A program made the position numbers and the translations under genes. The notes under the pieces were generated by a model, which searched no databases, was not told where the DNA came from, and saw only the letters and a list, made by a program, of their open reading frames with translations. Below, piece by piece: positions 12,584 through 21,119 of a DNA stretch of 33,546 nt. Source of the stretch: Patescibacteria group bacterium. GTDB taxonomy: Bacteria; Patescibacteriota; Patescibacteriia; Patescibacteriales; GWC2-42-12. Numbering within the stretch: the first letter of the stretch is position 1; every line of letters begins with the position of its first letter. Location of the stretch: positions 1-33,546 of the forward strand of contig JAQTVB010000012.1 of NCBI GenBank assembly GCA_028707005.1, given 5' to 3'.

Positions 12584-15316
12584 TTAATTCTCTTCCGCCA
12601 TCACGCCCAGCAGTTTGTCTTGGGAGAAATTTTCGTTTATCAGCCAGCCCGTTTGGTCTGGATTTAAATCGCTCGGGTAATGCCAGATCGGCTTAAAATT
12701 ATCGGCTAGCTTTAATTCGCTGGAAAGGGCGGAGGAATTCATGCCCGGCTGTTTCTGCGCCAGCAATGAATAGGCATAAAGGCTCTTTTGCTCCGGGTTA
12801 ATAACCGCGTTCGCCTTGGCGATAATTTGATCCAGCAATTTTTGGCTCGGCTTGGCTGTATTATCCGTAAGCTTGAAAGGCAGTTCATATTTCAGGCTGA
12901 TGCTTTCGGACTGGCCCGGATCCACCTGCGACCAGCCGGCAAAAACCGTTTTATCTAATTCATTATAGATTTTAACGCCGGATGATTGATCCGTAATAGC
13001 GCTAGCTTCCGCCGCTTTCACTTCCGGATCATCGCGCCAGCTCGGATTTATCTCCTTAAAAAATATTTTATCAACCGGCTTAAAGCCCGAAGCCGACAAA
13101 AGGGTTGAACCTTTAGGGACATATACTCTTAGCCAGTCGATATTTCTTGCGCCGCAAAAAGGTTCTCCCCTTACTCCATTATGAGCGCGTATGATGGTTA
13201 AATTATCAATAATAGAACCATCGCTTTTAATTTCAGCGCGGTGGATAATCCGCTGTTCAATTTTGCGGTCGCTTTTTCCCCCGCCGATATTGGTATTAAT
13301 AACGTTTAAATAGTCACCGGCCGTTTTTTTCATCGCTCCGCCCCAGCCTAAGTCCAGAGCCTTGTTTTCCAGGCCGCTATCGGTAAAATAAAACAAAATA
13401 TTTTTGTCATTCAGCGACTCTTCGACTGTTTTCGCCAAATCAAGCAAATTGTCTTTGCTTAAGCGTCGCGGCAGCTCTTCGATTATTTTATTAAGCAAAT
13501 CGCCGATAATTTTTTTCGGCTGGTTGGTAATATTCGGCTTCTGTTCCGCCAGTTTTTGCGTTTCCCGCCAAAAATTATCCGCGTCTATGATTAAGCCGTA
13601 GTTGTCTTTTAGGTCAATCGGTCCGATAACTTTCAAGATCCTTTCCATGACCGTCGGCGTTAAGCCGATTACTCCATCAACCGTTGAACCGTCGCTATTC
13701 TCATAAAACCAAGCCAGCTTCTCGGCGCTCGTCGGCCAATCGGGCCACCAGTTAGCGTCCCAAAAATACCAGTCCGGCCTGATTAAGCTTAGGGGTTCAG
13801 GCGATTTTATTTTTTCCAAGAGGCCCGCTGCGGTGTCGTAGCTGCCGCCGCCCGGGACTTCAATATTTTTAATTTTTCCATCCAGGACATCAACCAAAGC
13901 GTAACTGCCGATAAAGCCGCCGGACGCTCTTAATTCCGAGTTATTCTGAAAAATCAGCAAATAGCGCTTTAGTCCGTTTTCGCCCAGAAAAATTTTAGTG
14001 CTGTCGGCGATGCCGATGAATTCGTTTAAACCATCGTGAAGCGCGGCGATTTGCTGTTTTAATAAAATAAATTGTTTTTGATAGTTTTCCGGCATAACAT
14101 CGCTGTTTATCTTGTTGAGTTCGCCGGATAAATCGGCCAAGTTAACAACAGCTTGGCGGCCGTAGAAGCATAAATTTGCCAAAACTTTACCGCCGTCTCC
14201 CGGCCGGAAGTAAGTGAGCCCGGACGCGGCTAAACTCAGATTTTTTCCGGCCGAAGCCGTAAGCTCTCCGGCTTTTGCCAGATTTTTTCCGGCCGAAGCT
14301 AAACGGATATTTTTTTCAGGAATGACGGAGGCTAAAATGAAAAGCGATCCGTTAATCTCGCCAAGCTGGTTTCTAACGGTTGAAAAATTATCGGCGGCCG
14401 CGGTGAAATTTTCGTCCGCCCGGTTAAAGTTAAAATCTATCGCCGCTTGTCCGCCGGAAATAAGGTTGTTAATGGCGCTTTCGCTTGCGCCCAGCACTAT
14501 TCCTGTAGTGCTGTCTATGGATTTGTAATAGCTGAATGCCTGGACCGGCAAGACTATGAGAAGGAGAATACTCGCGAAAACTAGCGCCGGTTTTAAACAG
14601 CCGATATCCCAAATTAGCTTTTTAGCTTTAGAATAGGCCGGCTCCGCTGCCGGCGAATTCTCTTTTAAAGCAAGACGCTCTAGTTTTTCTTTTCGAGCGT
14701 TTTTAAAGCGTGAATGAATAACCGACATTAATTTCGGCAAAGCGGATAAAGCTGACTTTAAATTCAGTATGAAGATGTTAAAAATTCTTACGACCGCTGG
14801 ATAAAGCGCGCCTGAAGCGCGCTGTAGTAATTTTATAATCAGGCCGGCGAACGCTCTTAAGCTAAAATATGCGAATCTCACAATAAACATCATCATCCAG
14901 CCCGCCAGATAGCAAATTTTATCAATCGACTTAAATATCAGTTTTGCCAGGCCGACAAAAGCCAACTGATCCAATAAGTTAAGCCAGCGGCTGTTGCCGT
15001 AAGCAAGTTTGTGGCGCTTGGCGGTTGCCGATTTTTTAACCCGCGCCTTTGGAGCCGCTAAGGCAGCGGCGCTTAGTTTTGATAAATTGTTTTTATAATT
15101 TAAAATTACGGTTTTAATTTTGTTTTTGCCTGTGTTAAAATATTTTTTGTAATCCAGTCCGGCTAACTTTTCCACCCTGGTTTCAATTTCAAAATTAAAG
15201 TTATTAACTTTTTCTTTGGCCTCAGCGGCCGTCGCGTTTTGCGTTAAATCCACCACAAAACGCGACGATTTTGCGCCGGGATTAACTTTTATTTTATTAC
15301 GTTTATAAAAGCCCAT
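12584..15316 (-). CDS. DUF4012 domain protein, membrane anchored
   Basis: This is a 910-residue protein. The first 110 residues are basic. Hydrophobic or amphipathic helices lie at about 115-170, and a clear transmembrane helix is near 240-265 (LVFASILLLIVLPVQAFSYY). The outer part holds the DUF4012 core: YLLIFQNNSELRASGGFIGSY, then PDWYFWDANWWPDWPTSA, DGVIGLTPTVMERIL and IGPIDL. DUF4012 resembles LytR-CpsA-Psr-type proteins in its surface context and is often found beside polysaccharide genes. Its biochemical role is not established. It is followed by the DUF11-like protein (27 bp) and preceded by a GT4 gene. A TTGACA lies at 15353-15358, but the matching -10 (TATATT) is 20 nt away, so the promoter is uncertain. 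Confidence 0.87.
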   Translation of the reverse strand: MGFYKRNKIKVNPGAKSSRFVVDLTQNATAAEAKEKVNNFNFEIETRVEKLAGLDYKKYFNTGKNKIKTVILNYKNNLSKLSAAALAAPKARVKKSATAKRHKLAYGNSRWLNLLDQLAFVGLAKLIFKSIDKICYLAGWMMMFIVRFAYFSLRAFAGLIIKLLQRASGALYPAVVRIFNIFILNLKSALSALPKLMSVIHSRFKNARKEKLERLALKENSPAAEPAYSKAKKLIWDIGCLKPALVFASILLLIVLPVQAFSYYKSIDSTTGIVLGASESAINNLISGGQAAIDFNFNRADENFTAAADNFSTVRNQLGEINGSLFILASVIPEKNIRLASAGKNLAKAGELTASAGKNLSLAASGLTYFRPGDGGKVLANLCFYGRQAVVNLADLSGELNKINSDVMPENYQKQFILLKQQIAALHDGLNEFIGIADSTKIFLGENGLKRYLLIFQNNSELRASGGFIGSYALVDVLDGKIKNIEVPGGGSYDTAAGLLEKIKSPEPLSLIRPDWYFWDANWWPDWPTSAEKLAWFYENSDGSTVDGVIGLTPTVMERILKVIGPIDLKDNYGLIIDADNFWRETQKLAEQKPNITNQPKKIIGDLLNKIIEELPRRLSKDNLLDLAKTVEESLNDKNILFYFTDSGLENKALDLGWGGAMKKTAGDYLNVINTNIGGGKSDRKIEQRIIHRAEIKSDGSIIDNLTIIRAHNGVRGEPFCGARNIDWLRVYVPKGSTLLSASGFKPVDKIFFKEINPSWRDDPEVKAAEASAITDQSSGVKIYNELDKTVFAGWSQVDPGQSESISLKYELPFKLTDNTAKPSQKLLDQIIAKANAVINPEQKSLYAYSLLAQKQPGMNSSALSSELKLADNFKPIWHYPSDLNPDQTGWLINENFSQDKLLGVMAEEN

Positions 15317-15420
15317 TTATTTTTAAAATATAAAAAAACATTTTGCTTTAGTTGTCAACATTATTATAACATAAAATTCAAAAAACAAGAAAGTGCGCTT
15401 TTTTATGTTGCATTAAGATA

Positions 15421-16554
15421 TTATTTTTTAAAATTATTTTTATAAGCTTGCAGTGTTTTTTCCGCGCATTCGCCCCAACTGTATTTTTTAATCTGTTCCA
15501 ATCCCCTGCCTTTAAGTTCTTGGCGTAAATTTTGATCATTAATCACCAGCTCAATTTTTTCTCGCATTTCTTTTTCGCTTTCCGGATTAAAATAAATCGC
15601 GGCTTGGCCCAATATTTCCGGCAAACAAGTTTTATTAGAGCTCACCACCGGCAGGCCGAAAGCCATGGCCTCTAAAGGCGGCAGGCCGAAACCTTCATAG
15701 AAAGACGGAAAAACATAGGCCAGAGCTTCTGAATATAAAATTTTTAAATCCGCATCCGGCACATAGCCGGGAAAAATAATATTTTCACCCAGACTTTTTA
15801 CCAGTTGCTTTAAGCGGCGATAAAAATAATCTTCTTTGCCCACCAAAATCAGGCGCAAAGCCGGCTGTTCGTGATTGAGCGAGGCAAAAACGTTAATCAA
15901 ACCTTCCAAATTTTTATGCGGGTAAGCGTTGCCCACATAAAGCAGATAGGGTTGAGCGATGTTATACTTCTCTAGGGTGCCGGCGGCTGATTGATTGATT
16001 TTCTTAGCGGCTAAAAAAAATTCCGGCACGCCTTCGTAAGTCACAATAATTTTTTCCGGCCGAATCCGGAAGCGGCTTAATAATTCTTTTTTGGTAAAGG
16101 CGGAAACGGCGAAAATTCCCCGCGCTCGCTTTACCGCCGAATAAATAACAATTTTGTAAAAAAAGTTTTTCAGGGCGTAGATCAGCGGGCTTAAGGTGGT
16201 GGCGCGGCGCGTAGGAAATTTCAGAAGAATCAAATCATGAATGGTCACGAGGAATTTAACCGGGCATAACACCGGTACGTTGAAATGGAGAAAATGCATC
16301 ATATCCAAGCGCTCGGCCAGAATGTAAAAAGGGAAAATAATCTGTTCGGCCCAGCCATACCACTTAATATCCACTAATACTTTTTTAACTTTTGGATTAT
16401 CGGTTTGGCAGGCGGAAAAATTTTCTCGGCGTAAAAAAATCACATACTCGTTGCTCCGGTCGAGTTTAATCAGCTGATCAATCATTTCCTGGGTGTATCT
16501 GCCCAGGCCTTTGCCTACGGGTCCGTAAAATCTGGCGTCAATGCCAATTCTCAT
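15421..16554 (-). CDS. Glycosyltransferase family 4
   Basis: This is a 377-residue GT-B enzyme that would transfer a sugar from a nucleotide donor to a lipid-linked or surface glycan at the inner membrane face. The N-terminal acceptor domain begins MRIGIDARFYGPVGKGLGRY, with a glycine-rich loop. The donor domain has YLLYVGNAYPHKNLEGLI and the diagnostic EX7E motif in YEGFGLPPLEAMAFGLPVV. No signal peptide is present. The -10 box (16561-16566) ends 6 bp before the ATG, so the mRNA is probably leaderless. The sugar specificity is not predictable. It lies upstream of the DUF4012 gene in the direction of transcription. Confidence 0.93.
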   Translation of the reverse strand: MRIGIDARFYGPVGKGLGRYTQEMIDQLIKLDRSNEYVIFLRRENFSACQTDNPKVKKVLVDIKWYGWAEQIIFPFYILAERLDMMHFLHFNVPVLCPVKFLVTIHDLILLKFPTRRATTLSPLIYALKNFFYKIVIYSAVKRARGIFAVSAFTKKELLSRFRIRPEKIIVTYEGVPEFFLAAKKINQSAAGTLEKYNIAQPYLLYVGNAYPHKNLEGLINVFASLNHEQPALRLILVGKEDYFYRRLKQLVKSLGENIIFPGYVPDADLKILYSEALAYVFPSFYEGFGLPPLEAMAFGLPVVSSNKTCLPEILGQAAIYFNPESEKEMREKIELVINDQNLRQELKGRGLEQIKKYSWGECAEKTLQAYKNNFKK

Positions 16555-16560
16555 AAAGTT

Positions 16561-16589
16561 ATTATAAGTTATTCTAATAAATTCGTCTA
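16561..16589 (-). promoter_or_regulatory. Promoter of the GT4 gene at 15421-16554, leaderless layout
   Basis: The minus strand reads TAGACG (16584-16589), 17 nt, TATAAT (16561-16566), with ATG starting at 16554. The boxes closely match those of the CAP-gene promoter (TAGACT-N17-TATAAT). Confidence 0.65.
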
Positions 16590-16591
16590 AC

Positions 16592-16750
16592 TTTAGTTAC
16601 ATTTATCTAATTTTTTAAGCGAGGATTGTTCGAGCCATTACTAATTCGTGGATAAAGCCAGGGAATTGCTGGTCTGGCCATATATAGCCTTAACACAGCT
16701 TACCGAAAGCGAGTCCCGCAGCGAAAAAAAATTAAATAAATGTAACTAAA
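16592..16750. repeat. 159-bp element bounded by 25-bp inverted repeats
   Basis: TTTAGTTACATTTATCTAAT plus a T run (16592-16616) and its partner (16726-16750) are complementary over 25 nt with one mismatch. The enclosed 109 nt is more GC-rich and has small hairpins (for example CCAG/CTGG near 16670), with no ORF worth naming. The layout suits a MITE-like non-autonomous element or a structured RNA. No clear target-site duplication is visible beyond a possible 2-bp AC. The whole spacer 16555-16791 contains no gene. Confidence 0.7.
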
Positions 16751-16791
16751 ACTTTGTGGCTAACCGACATAATTTTATAACTATGCCATGC

Positions 16792-18540
16792 TTATTTTAT
16801 TGGTTCTTTGATTTTTTCCAGTTTATAAAGCGTAAATTCGTTAGCTATTTTTTTTACCGGGCTGAGGCGCAAGCTCAAAGCGGCCAATTTTTGATCGTTT
16901 AAATATTTAAAATCTTTTTCCTGGAAAGTAAAATTATAATAATAAATCGGTAAATAATTAGTAAGGATAGCGTATTGTTTTAGCATGTTGTCATTATTTA
17001 GAAAGCCAACAATCACTTTTCTTTCGGGGAAGAACAGCTTGTCATGGTATTGGGTGATGATAATCGCCCGAGACTCGGTTAAGGACATCACTTGGTTAAA
17101 TTCTTGGCGCGCCGCCAGATGTTTTTTGACTGTCGGATATAAACCCTCCACGCTGCCCACCAAGACGAATTGCAGGGAAAGAAAAAATATGGCGATCACC
17201 AGGCAGGTTTGGCAGCCATAGACTAAAATTTTGTTCTTTAACAGTTTGCTTAATCTGATAATAAAAAAACTGGCTAAAGGCATGGCGCCCAAATAAATCG
17301 GCAGCCAATAGCGCGTGTAGGAATTGCCGATGGTATGGCTTTTAGGATCCGGATTATCGTGAAAATCCCAGCTGCCGTAATAAAACAGTAAAATTATAAA
17401 AATAACCGTATAAGCGGTTAAATACGCCCAATGGCGCCGCCGCCACTTTTTAATCTTTAATAAAAACCATATTGAGCCGAAAACGGCCGGCCAGAATAGC
17501 CAATAGAACATTACCGTAAAGTAATAGTAGAGCATTTTACCGCTCTTGAGCGGCAAAAAACCAAAATGAAAAAAATTATTTTTTATCTGGCGCAAATTAT
17601 TTTTCAGCAAGGCCATGTTAAAGCCGGTATTTTGCACGATGGCCTGGCCGGCGCTGGCAATATTGGTGATAGACTGGTTCATTTCTTCATAACCGCCTTG
17701 CCAATAAGATTGGTAAAGTATTTTATTCCAATAAGCGGCCGGCAGCAAAGCAACCAGCAAAAAAGCCAAGAAAATTATCAATTTGGCCAAACCGATTTTT
17801 TTAACATTAAACAGCCACAAGATAATTATCAGCGGCGCGAGCCAGACCAACTCCGAAGTCCTAACAATAATGGCCAGGCCGAAAAAAGCGCCGGCCGCCG
17901 CGGCGTAGACCCAGGGCAAAAATTTGGTTATGGCCGCTTGCATAGCCTTACTGGAGCTTCTCGCCACCATGATTACGGCGAAATATAAGCCGGCAATTAA
18001 TAGAACCGTAAAGAGCACATTATGAAACATGCTGCGGGCGCTATAATAAATAAACGGCGGAAAACAAGTTAGGATCATCGCGGACAATAAAGCGTTGCGC
18101 CGGCCGAAGACTTCTTTGATTAAAAGAAAATAGAAAAGCACGCCGATCGCGGCGAACAACGGCGTTAGATAGGGTAAGACTTTATAGGAAGTTAAGCCGG
18201 CGATTTTGCCATAAATTAAAATGATGCCTAAAAAACTTATAGGCATAATCGTGCCTCGCACGCTTAAATAACTGCGCGGATGAATAATGTCCGCGGCCAA
18301 GAGGTTGTATTTTTCAAAAAAAGACATGCGCCCCTCCTGGGCATAGAGCTTGGCGAAATTGTAATTAGCGGCTTCGTCGGGCGAAGACCATTTGATAAAA
18401 TCGCCGGCTTGCATAAAATAATTAAAGCTGGCAGCGCCCAGGAAAAGAGCGATGGACATCAAGGCAAGAACCAGCCAATGCCAGCGCCTGCTTAGCCAGG
18501 TTTTCGGTTCTGTTAACTTTTTTGATTGCTCTTGGGACAT
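16792..18540 (-). CDS. GT-C fold glycosyltransferase (GT39/ArnT-like), multi-pass membrane protein
   Basis: The protein has 582 residues with about 10-12 hydrophobic helices, beginning with WHWLVLALMSIALFLGAASF. The first external loop contains WSSPDEAANYNFAKLYAQEG. This acidic-residue loop follows helix 1 as in ArnT/PMT-type enzymes that move sugars from polyprenyl phosphate to an acceptor outside the membrane. The mid-protein NTGFNMALLKNN region and a short C-terminal soluble part (from about 490) fit the same superfamily. It probably uses the lipid-phosphate sugar made by the GT2 at 23880-24572; that link is inference. It reads away from the methyltransferase gene, with a 30-bp spacer of ATTAGAAATTAG words. 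Confidence 0.8.
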   Translation of the reverse strand: MSQEQSKKLTEPKTWLSRRWHWLVLALMSIALFLGAASFNYFMQAGDFIKWSSPDEAANYNFAKLYAQEGRMSFFEKYNLLAADIIHPRSYLSVRGTIMPISFLGIILIYGKIAGLTSYKVLPYLTPLFAAIGVLFYFLLIKEVFGRRNALLSAMILTCFPPFIYYSARSMFHNVLFTVLLIAGLYFAVIMVARSSSKAMQAAITKFLPWVYAAAAGAFFGLAIIVRTSELVWLAPLIIILWLFNVKKIGLAKLIIFLAFLLVALLPAAYWNKILYQSYWQGGYEEMNQSITNIASAGQAIVQNTGFNMALLKNNLRQIKNNFFHFGFLPLKSGKMLYYYFTVMFYWLFWPAVFGSIWFLLKIKKWRRRHWAYLTAYTVIFIILLFYYGSWDFHDNPDPKSHTIGNSYTRYWLPIYLGAMPLASFFIIRLSKLLKNKILVYGCQTCLVIAIFFLSLQFVLVGSVEGLYPTVKKHLAARQEFNQVMSLTESRAIIITQYHDKLFFPERKVIVGFLNNDNMLKQYAILTNYLPIYYYNFTFQEKDFKYLNDQKLAALSLRLSPVKKIANEFTLYKLEKIKEPIK

Positions 18541-18570
18541 TAGATTAATTAGAAATTAGAAATTATTGCT

Positions 18571-19113
18571 CTATGCCTGATATAAATACACCGGCAAATC
18601 TTTCTCGGTTGGTTTGTCCACGATTACCGGTTTCCAGCCGTCCAGCTTAAAAGAGTAAGAAATGATTTTCGCGCCGGGCCGCAATTCCCTCTTCAATTTG
18701 GCGCTTAATTTTTTGTTAATCGTTGTCGGTATGCCGAAAAAATAAACCGCATCGGCTGCCGCCAAATTTTCCTTAAAAAGATTTTTTAATTTAAACTTGA
18801 CCAGCGGGTTATGGTCAAAAAATTTTTTTAATCGGCACAAGAGATAAAGAGCCCAAGAAATTTCCAAGCCAACGGCTTGCGCCCGGAAATACCGGCCGGC
18901 ATAAAAAATTACTCGGCCGTCTCCACAGCCTAGATCATAAAAGGTTTCTCCCGGCTGCAGGTTAGCCAGCTTAAAAACTCTAGATAGGTCGCGGCGGCGG
19001 ATCGGCAGCCAAGGCGCGAAGGATAACACGGAAATAATTATATTAAAACAACCGGCTAAAAGCAAAAGTGAAAAAATTATCAACAAAGCATAGGTCAATA
19101 TGGAATTTATCAT
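18571..19113 (-). CDS. Membrane-anchored class I SAM methyltransferase, FAM173-like
   Basis: This is a 180-residue protein. An N-terminal hydrophobic helix (about 5-30) is followed by a Rossmann methyltransferase domain. SAM-binding motif I is GETFYDLGCGDGRVIFYAGR, and the acidic end of strand 2 is AVGLEISWALYLLC. Motif IV is near DAVYFFGIPTT. The single N-terminal helix plus short Rossmann fold recalls the FAM173/ATPSCKMT lysine methyltransferases. That assignment is by layout only, and a small-molecule or lipid target is also possible. It is divergent from the plus-strand gene, with a 39-bp shared promoter region. Confidence 0.8.
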   Translation of the reverse strand: MINSILTYALLIIFSLLLLAGCFNIIISVLSFAPWLPIRRRDLSRVFKLANLQPGETFYDLGCGDGRVIFYAGRYFRAQAVGLEISWALYLLCRLKKFFDHNPLVKFKLKNLFKENLAAADAVYFFGIPTTINKKLSAKLKRELRPGAKIISYSFKLDGWKPVIVDKPTEKDLPVYLYQA

Positions 19114-19133
19114 ACAATGTGGTAAGATATAAA

Positions 19134-19139
19134 TATAAT
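19134..19139 (+). promoter_or_regulatory. -10 box for the plus-strand membrane protein
   Basis: TATAAT lies at 19134-19139, 13 bp before the ATG at 19153. No convincing -35 box is visible at 16-18 nt. The predicted leader is only about 7 nt. The same 39-bp gap must also serve the divergent methyltransferase. Confidence 0.4.
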
Positions 19140-19152
19140 CTGCGATCTTAAT

Positions 19153-21114
19153 ATGAACGATAAATTGCTGAAAATCGTTGATTCTTTATTAATATTACTC
19201 TGCTTGGTCGCTTTGTCGGGCGGCCTGGTTTATCGCGGGTATTCGCTCAATAATTCAGGAATAGCAATTAGTTTAACTTTAGCGGTTATTTCTTTTATTA
19301 TTATACAGTATTCACGCTTTTCCGCAAATCAAAAGAGTTGCCAATCTGCGCGCTCGGAAGTTCTTCCTGAACAAGCCGAGAAGCGAAAAAATAAAAACTA
19401 CTTCCAGTGGAAAAGAGGATTGCTCGACTGGTTGCTGGCCATCGGCTATTTATCGCTGATGGCTGCCTGCTTCTATGACTTACTGACTCATAGCACTGCC
19501 GGTTCCATCGTTTCTCCTTGGCAGGTTGTGTCAAAAGATCTTTTTCTTCTTTATTTTTGCGCCAGCGCGCTATTAATTATCAATATCACTGCTAAGTCAA
19601 AATTCGCTTTGTTGTTTTTAGTGTTGCACTACTTTTTATCATTCGCCGTCACTCTGGTTGTCTACCGGCTGGGCTATGGCTATGATCCATTCATCCATCA
19701 AGCCACGGAAAATTTAATTGATAAAAACGGTGTGGTAGAGCCTAAGCCATTTTATTATCTTGGGCAATACGCTTTGGCGGTAATTGCGCATAAAATAACC
19801 GCTTTGCCCCTGGCTTGGCTGGATAAAACTTTAGTCCCTCTGGCGGCCGCCGTTTTTTTGCCTCTAGCGTTATGGCGGAGCTTAAAAGAGTGGTTTGCTG
19901 ATGAACGAATCAATCTCTTGTTGATTTTTTCCCTTTTAGCCCTTACTTTCCCTTTTCTGATCGTGACCACGCCGCAAAATTTCGCTTATCTTTTATTATT
20001 GGTAGTGATTTTACTGGGCTTAGCTTGCAAAAGCTTGCCGGATTTCTTTGTCATCTTGCTTTTATCTTTAACCGCCCTGATAACCCAGCCGATTGCCGGC
20101 TTGCCGGCCCTGCTTTTCTGCGCTTTACTGGCGGTTTACCATAGCGATAAGCCAAAGTTTAAAAAATACTTTTATCCGATTTTAATAATCATTACGGTTG
20201 TGATCTTGCCGATTTTATTTTATTTTTTAAATCAGCAATTGGCTCCGGCCGCCTTAAACGATGGTTTAGCGCAAAATCCTGGCCAGTTGACCTTAACTAT
20301 TCCGGGCCAAGAAAGTTTTGTTTTAAACTTTATTTACCTTTACGCCTTTAACTGGAAATTTGCCTTTATTTTGCTAGTGGTGAGCGGCATGGCCATTGCT
20401 GGCAAACACCGCGAGCAATGTAAAATTTTTTGGCTTTATTTGGCGACTTCCCTGGCCTTATTCACTTCTTATTTTATCACCAGCAAAATACCTTTCGCTT
20501 TTCTCATCAACTATGAACGCGGCGATTATGCGGAAAGAATTTTGCTGATCGCCTGTTTATTTCTCCTGCCTTTTATCATGATTGCCATATATGCTTTAAT
20601 GGAAAAAGTGTTGGCGCGCAATTTGATCTTCAAACTAACCTGGGCTTCGGCGCTGATTTTTTTAATCTGCGCCGCCCTTTATTTAAGTTATCCGCGCTTT
20701 GACAACTATTATAATTCTCGCGGCTATTCGGTGTCGGCGTCCGATATTAAAGCCGTTAATTTCATAAACGAAAAGGCTGGCGCTGATTACATAGTTTTGG
20801 CCAACCAGCAGGTAAGCGCCGCATCTTTAAGCCAGTTTGGTTTTAAGAAATACTATGGCGATGGCCGATTATTCTACTATCCGATCCCCACCAGCTCTCC
20901 TCTTTATCAGTCTTACTTGGATATGGTATATAAAAAGCCAAGTCGCGAAACCATGCAGCAGGCCATGAACTTGGCTGGCGTTAATGAGGGTTATTTTGTG
21001 CTGAATAAATATTGGTGGGCGTTCAAAAAAATTCTGGACCAGGCTAAATTGTCCGCCGATAGCTGGCAAGAGTTTGATAATGGGGCGGTTTTCGTCTTTA
21101 AATATACGCAGTAA
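19153..21114 (+). CDS. Multi-pass membrane protein, GT-C-like
   Basis: This is the only plus-strand gene, with 653 residues and about 12-14 hydrophobic helices. A loop after the central helices reads GYGYDPFIHQATENLIDKNG. An acidic/His loop of this kind is typical of GT-C glycosyltransferases such as oligosaccharyltransferase-like and GT39 enzymes. The last 130 residues (from about YSVSASDIKAVNFINEK) are soluble and resemble the C-terminal globular domain of such enzymes. The N-terminal 70 residues contain an additional basic cytoplasmic loop. It ends 5 bp from the oppositely oriented GT4 gene, leaving no room for a terminator between them. A role in surface glycan assembly is inferred from context. 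Confidence 0.7.
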   Translation: MNDKLLKIVDSLLILLCLVALSGGLVYRGYSLNNSGIAISLTLAVISFIIIQYSRFSANQKSCQSARSEVLPEQAEKRKNKNYFQWKRGLLDWLLAIGYLSLMAACFYDLLTHSTAGSIVSPWQVVSKDLFLLYFCASALLIINITAKSKFALLFLVLHYFLSFAVTLVVYRLGYGYDPFIHQATENLIDKNGVVEPKPFYYLGQYALAVIAHKITALPLAWLDKTLVPLAAAVFLPLALWRSLKEWFADERINLLLIFSLLALTFPFLIVTTPQNFAYLLLLVVILLGLACKSLPDFFVILLLSLTALITQPIAGLPALLFCALLAVYHSDKPKFKKYFYPILIIITVVILPILFYFLNQQLAPAALNDGLAQNPGQLTLTIPGQESFVLNFIYLYAFNWKFAFILLVVSGMAIAGKHREQCKIFWLYLATSLALFTSYFITSKIPFAFLINYERGDYAERILLIACLFLLPFIMIAIYALMEKVLARNLIFKLTWASALIFLICAALYLSYPRFDNYYNSRGYSVSASDIKAVNFINEKAGADYIVLANQQVSAASLSQFGFKKYYGDGRLFYYPIPTSSPLYQSYLDMVYKKPSRETMQQAMNLAGVNEGYFVLNKYWWAFKKILDQAKLSADSWQEFDNGAVFVFKYTQ

Positions 21115-21119
21115 AAAAA

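Noticed and set aside
16620-16650. Possible tRNA T-loop (GTTCGAGCC) inside the inverted-repeat element
   Set aside because: The flanking bases do not form a T-stem, and no acceptor, D or anticodon arms could be found.
16592-16750. Transposase-bearing insertion sequence
   Set aside because: The core is too short for a transposase and has no ORF. At most it is a non-autonomous element.
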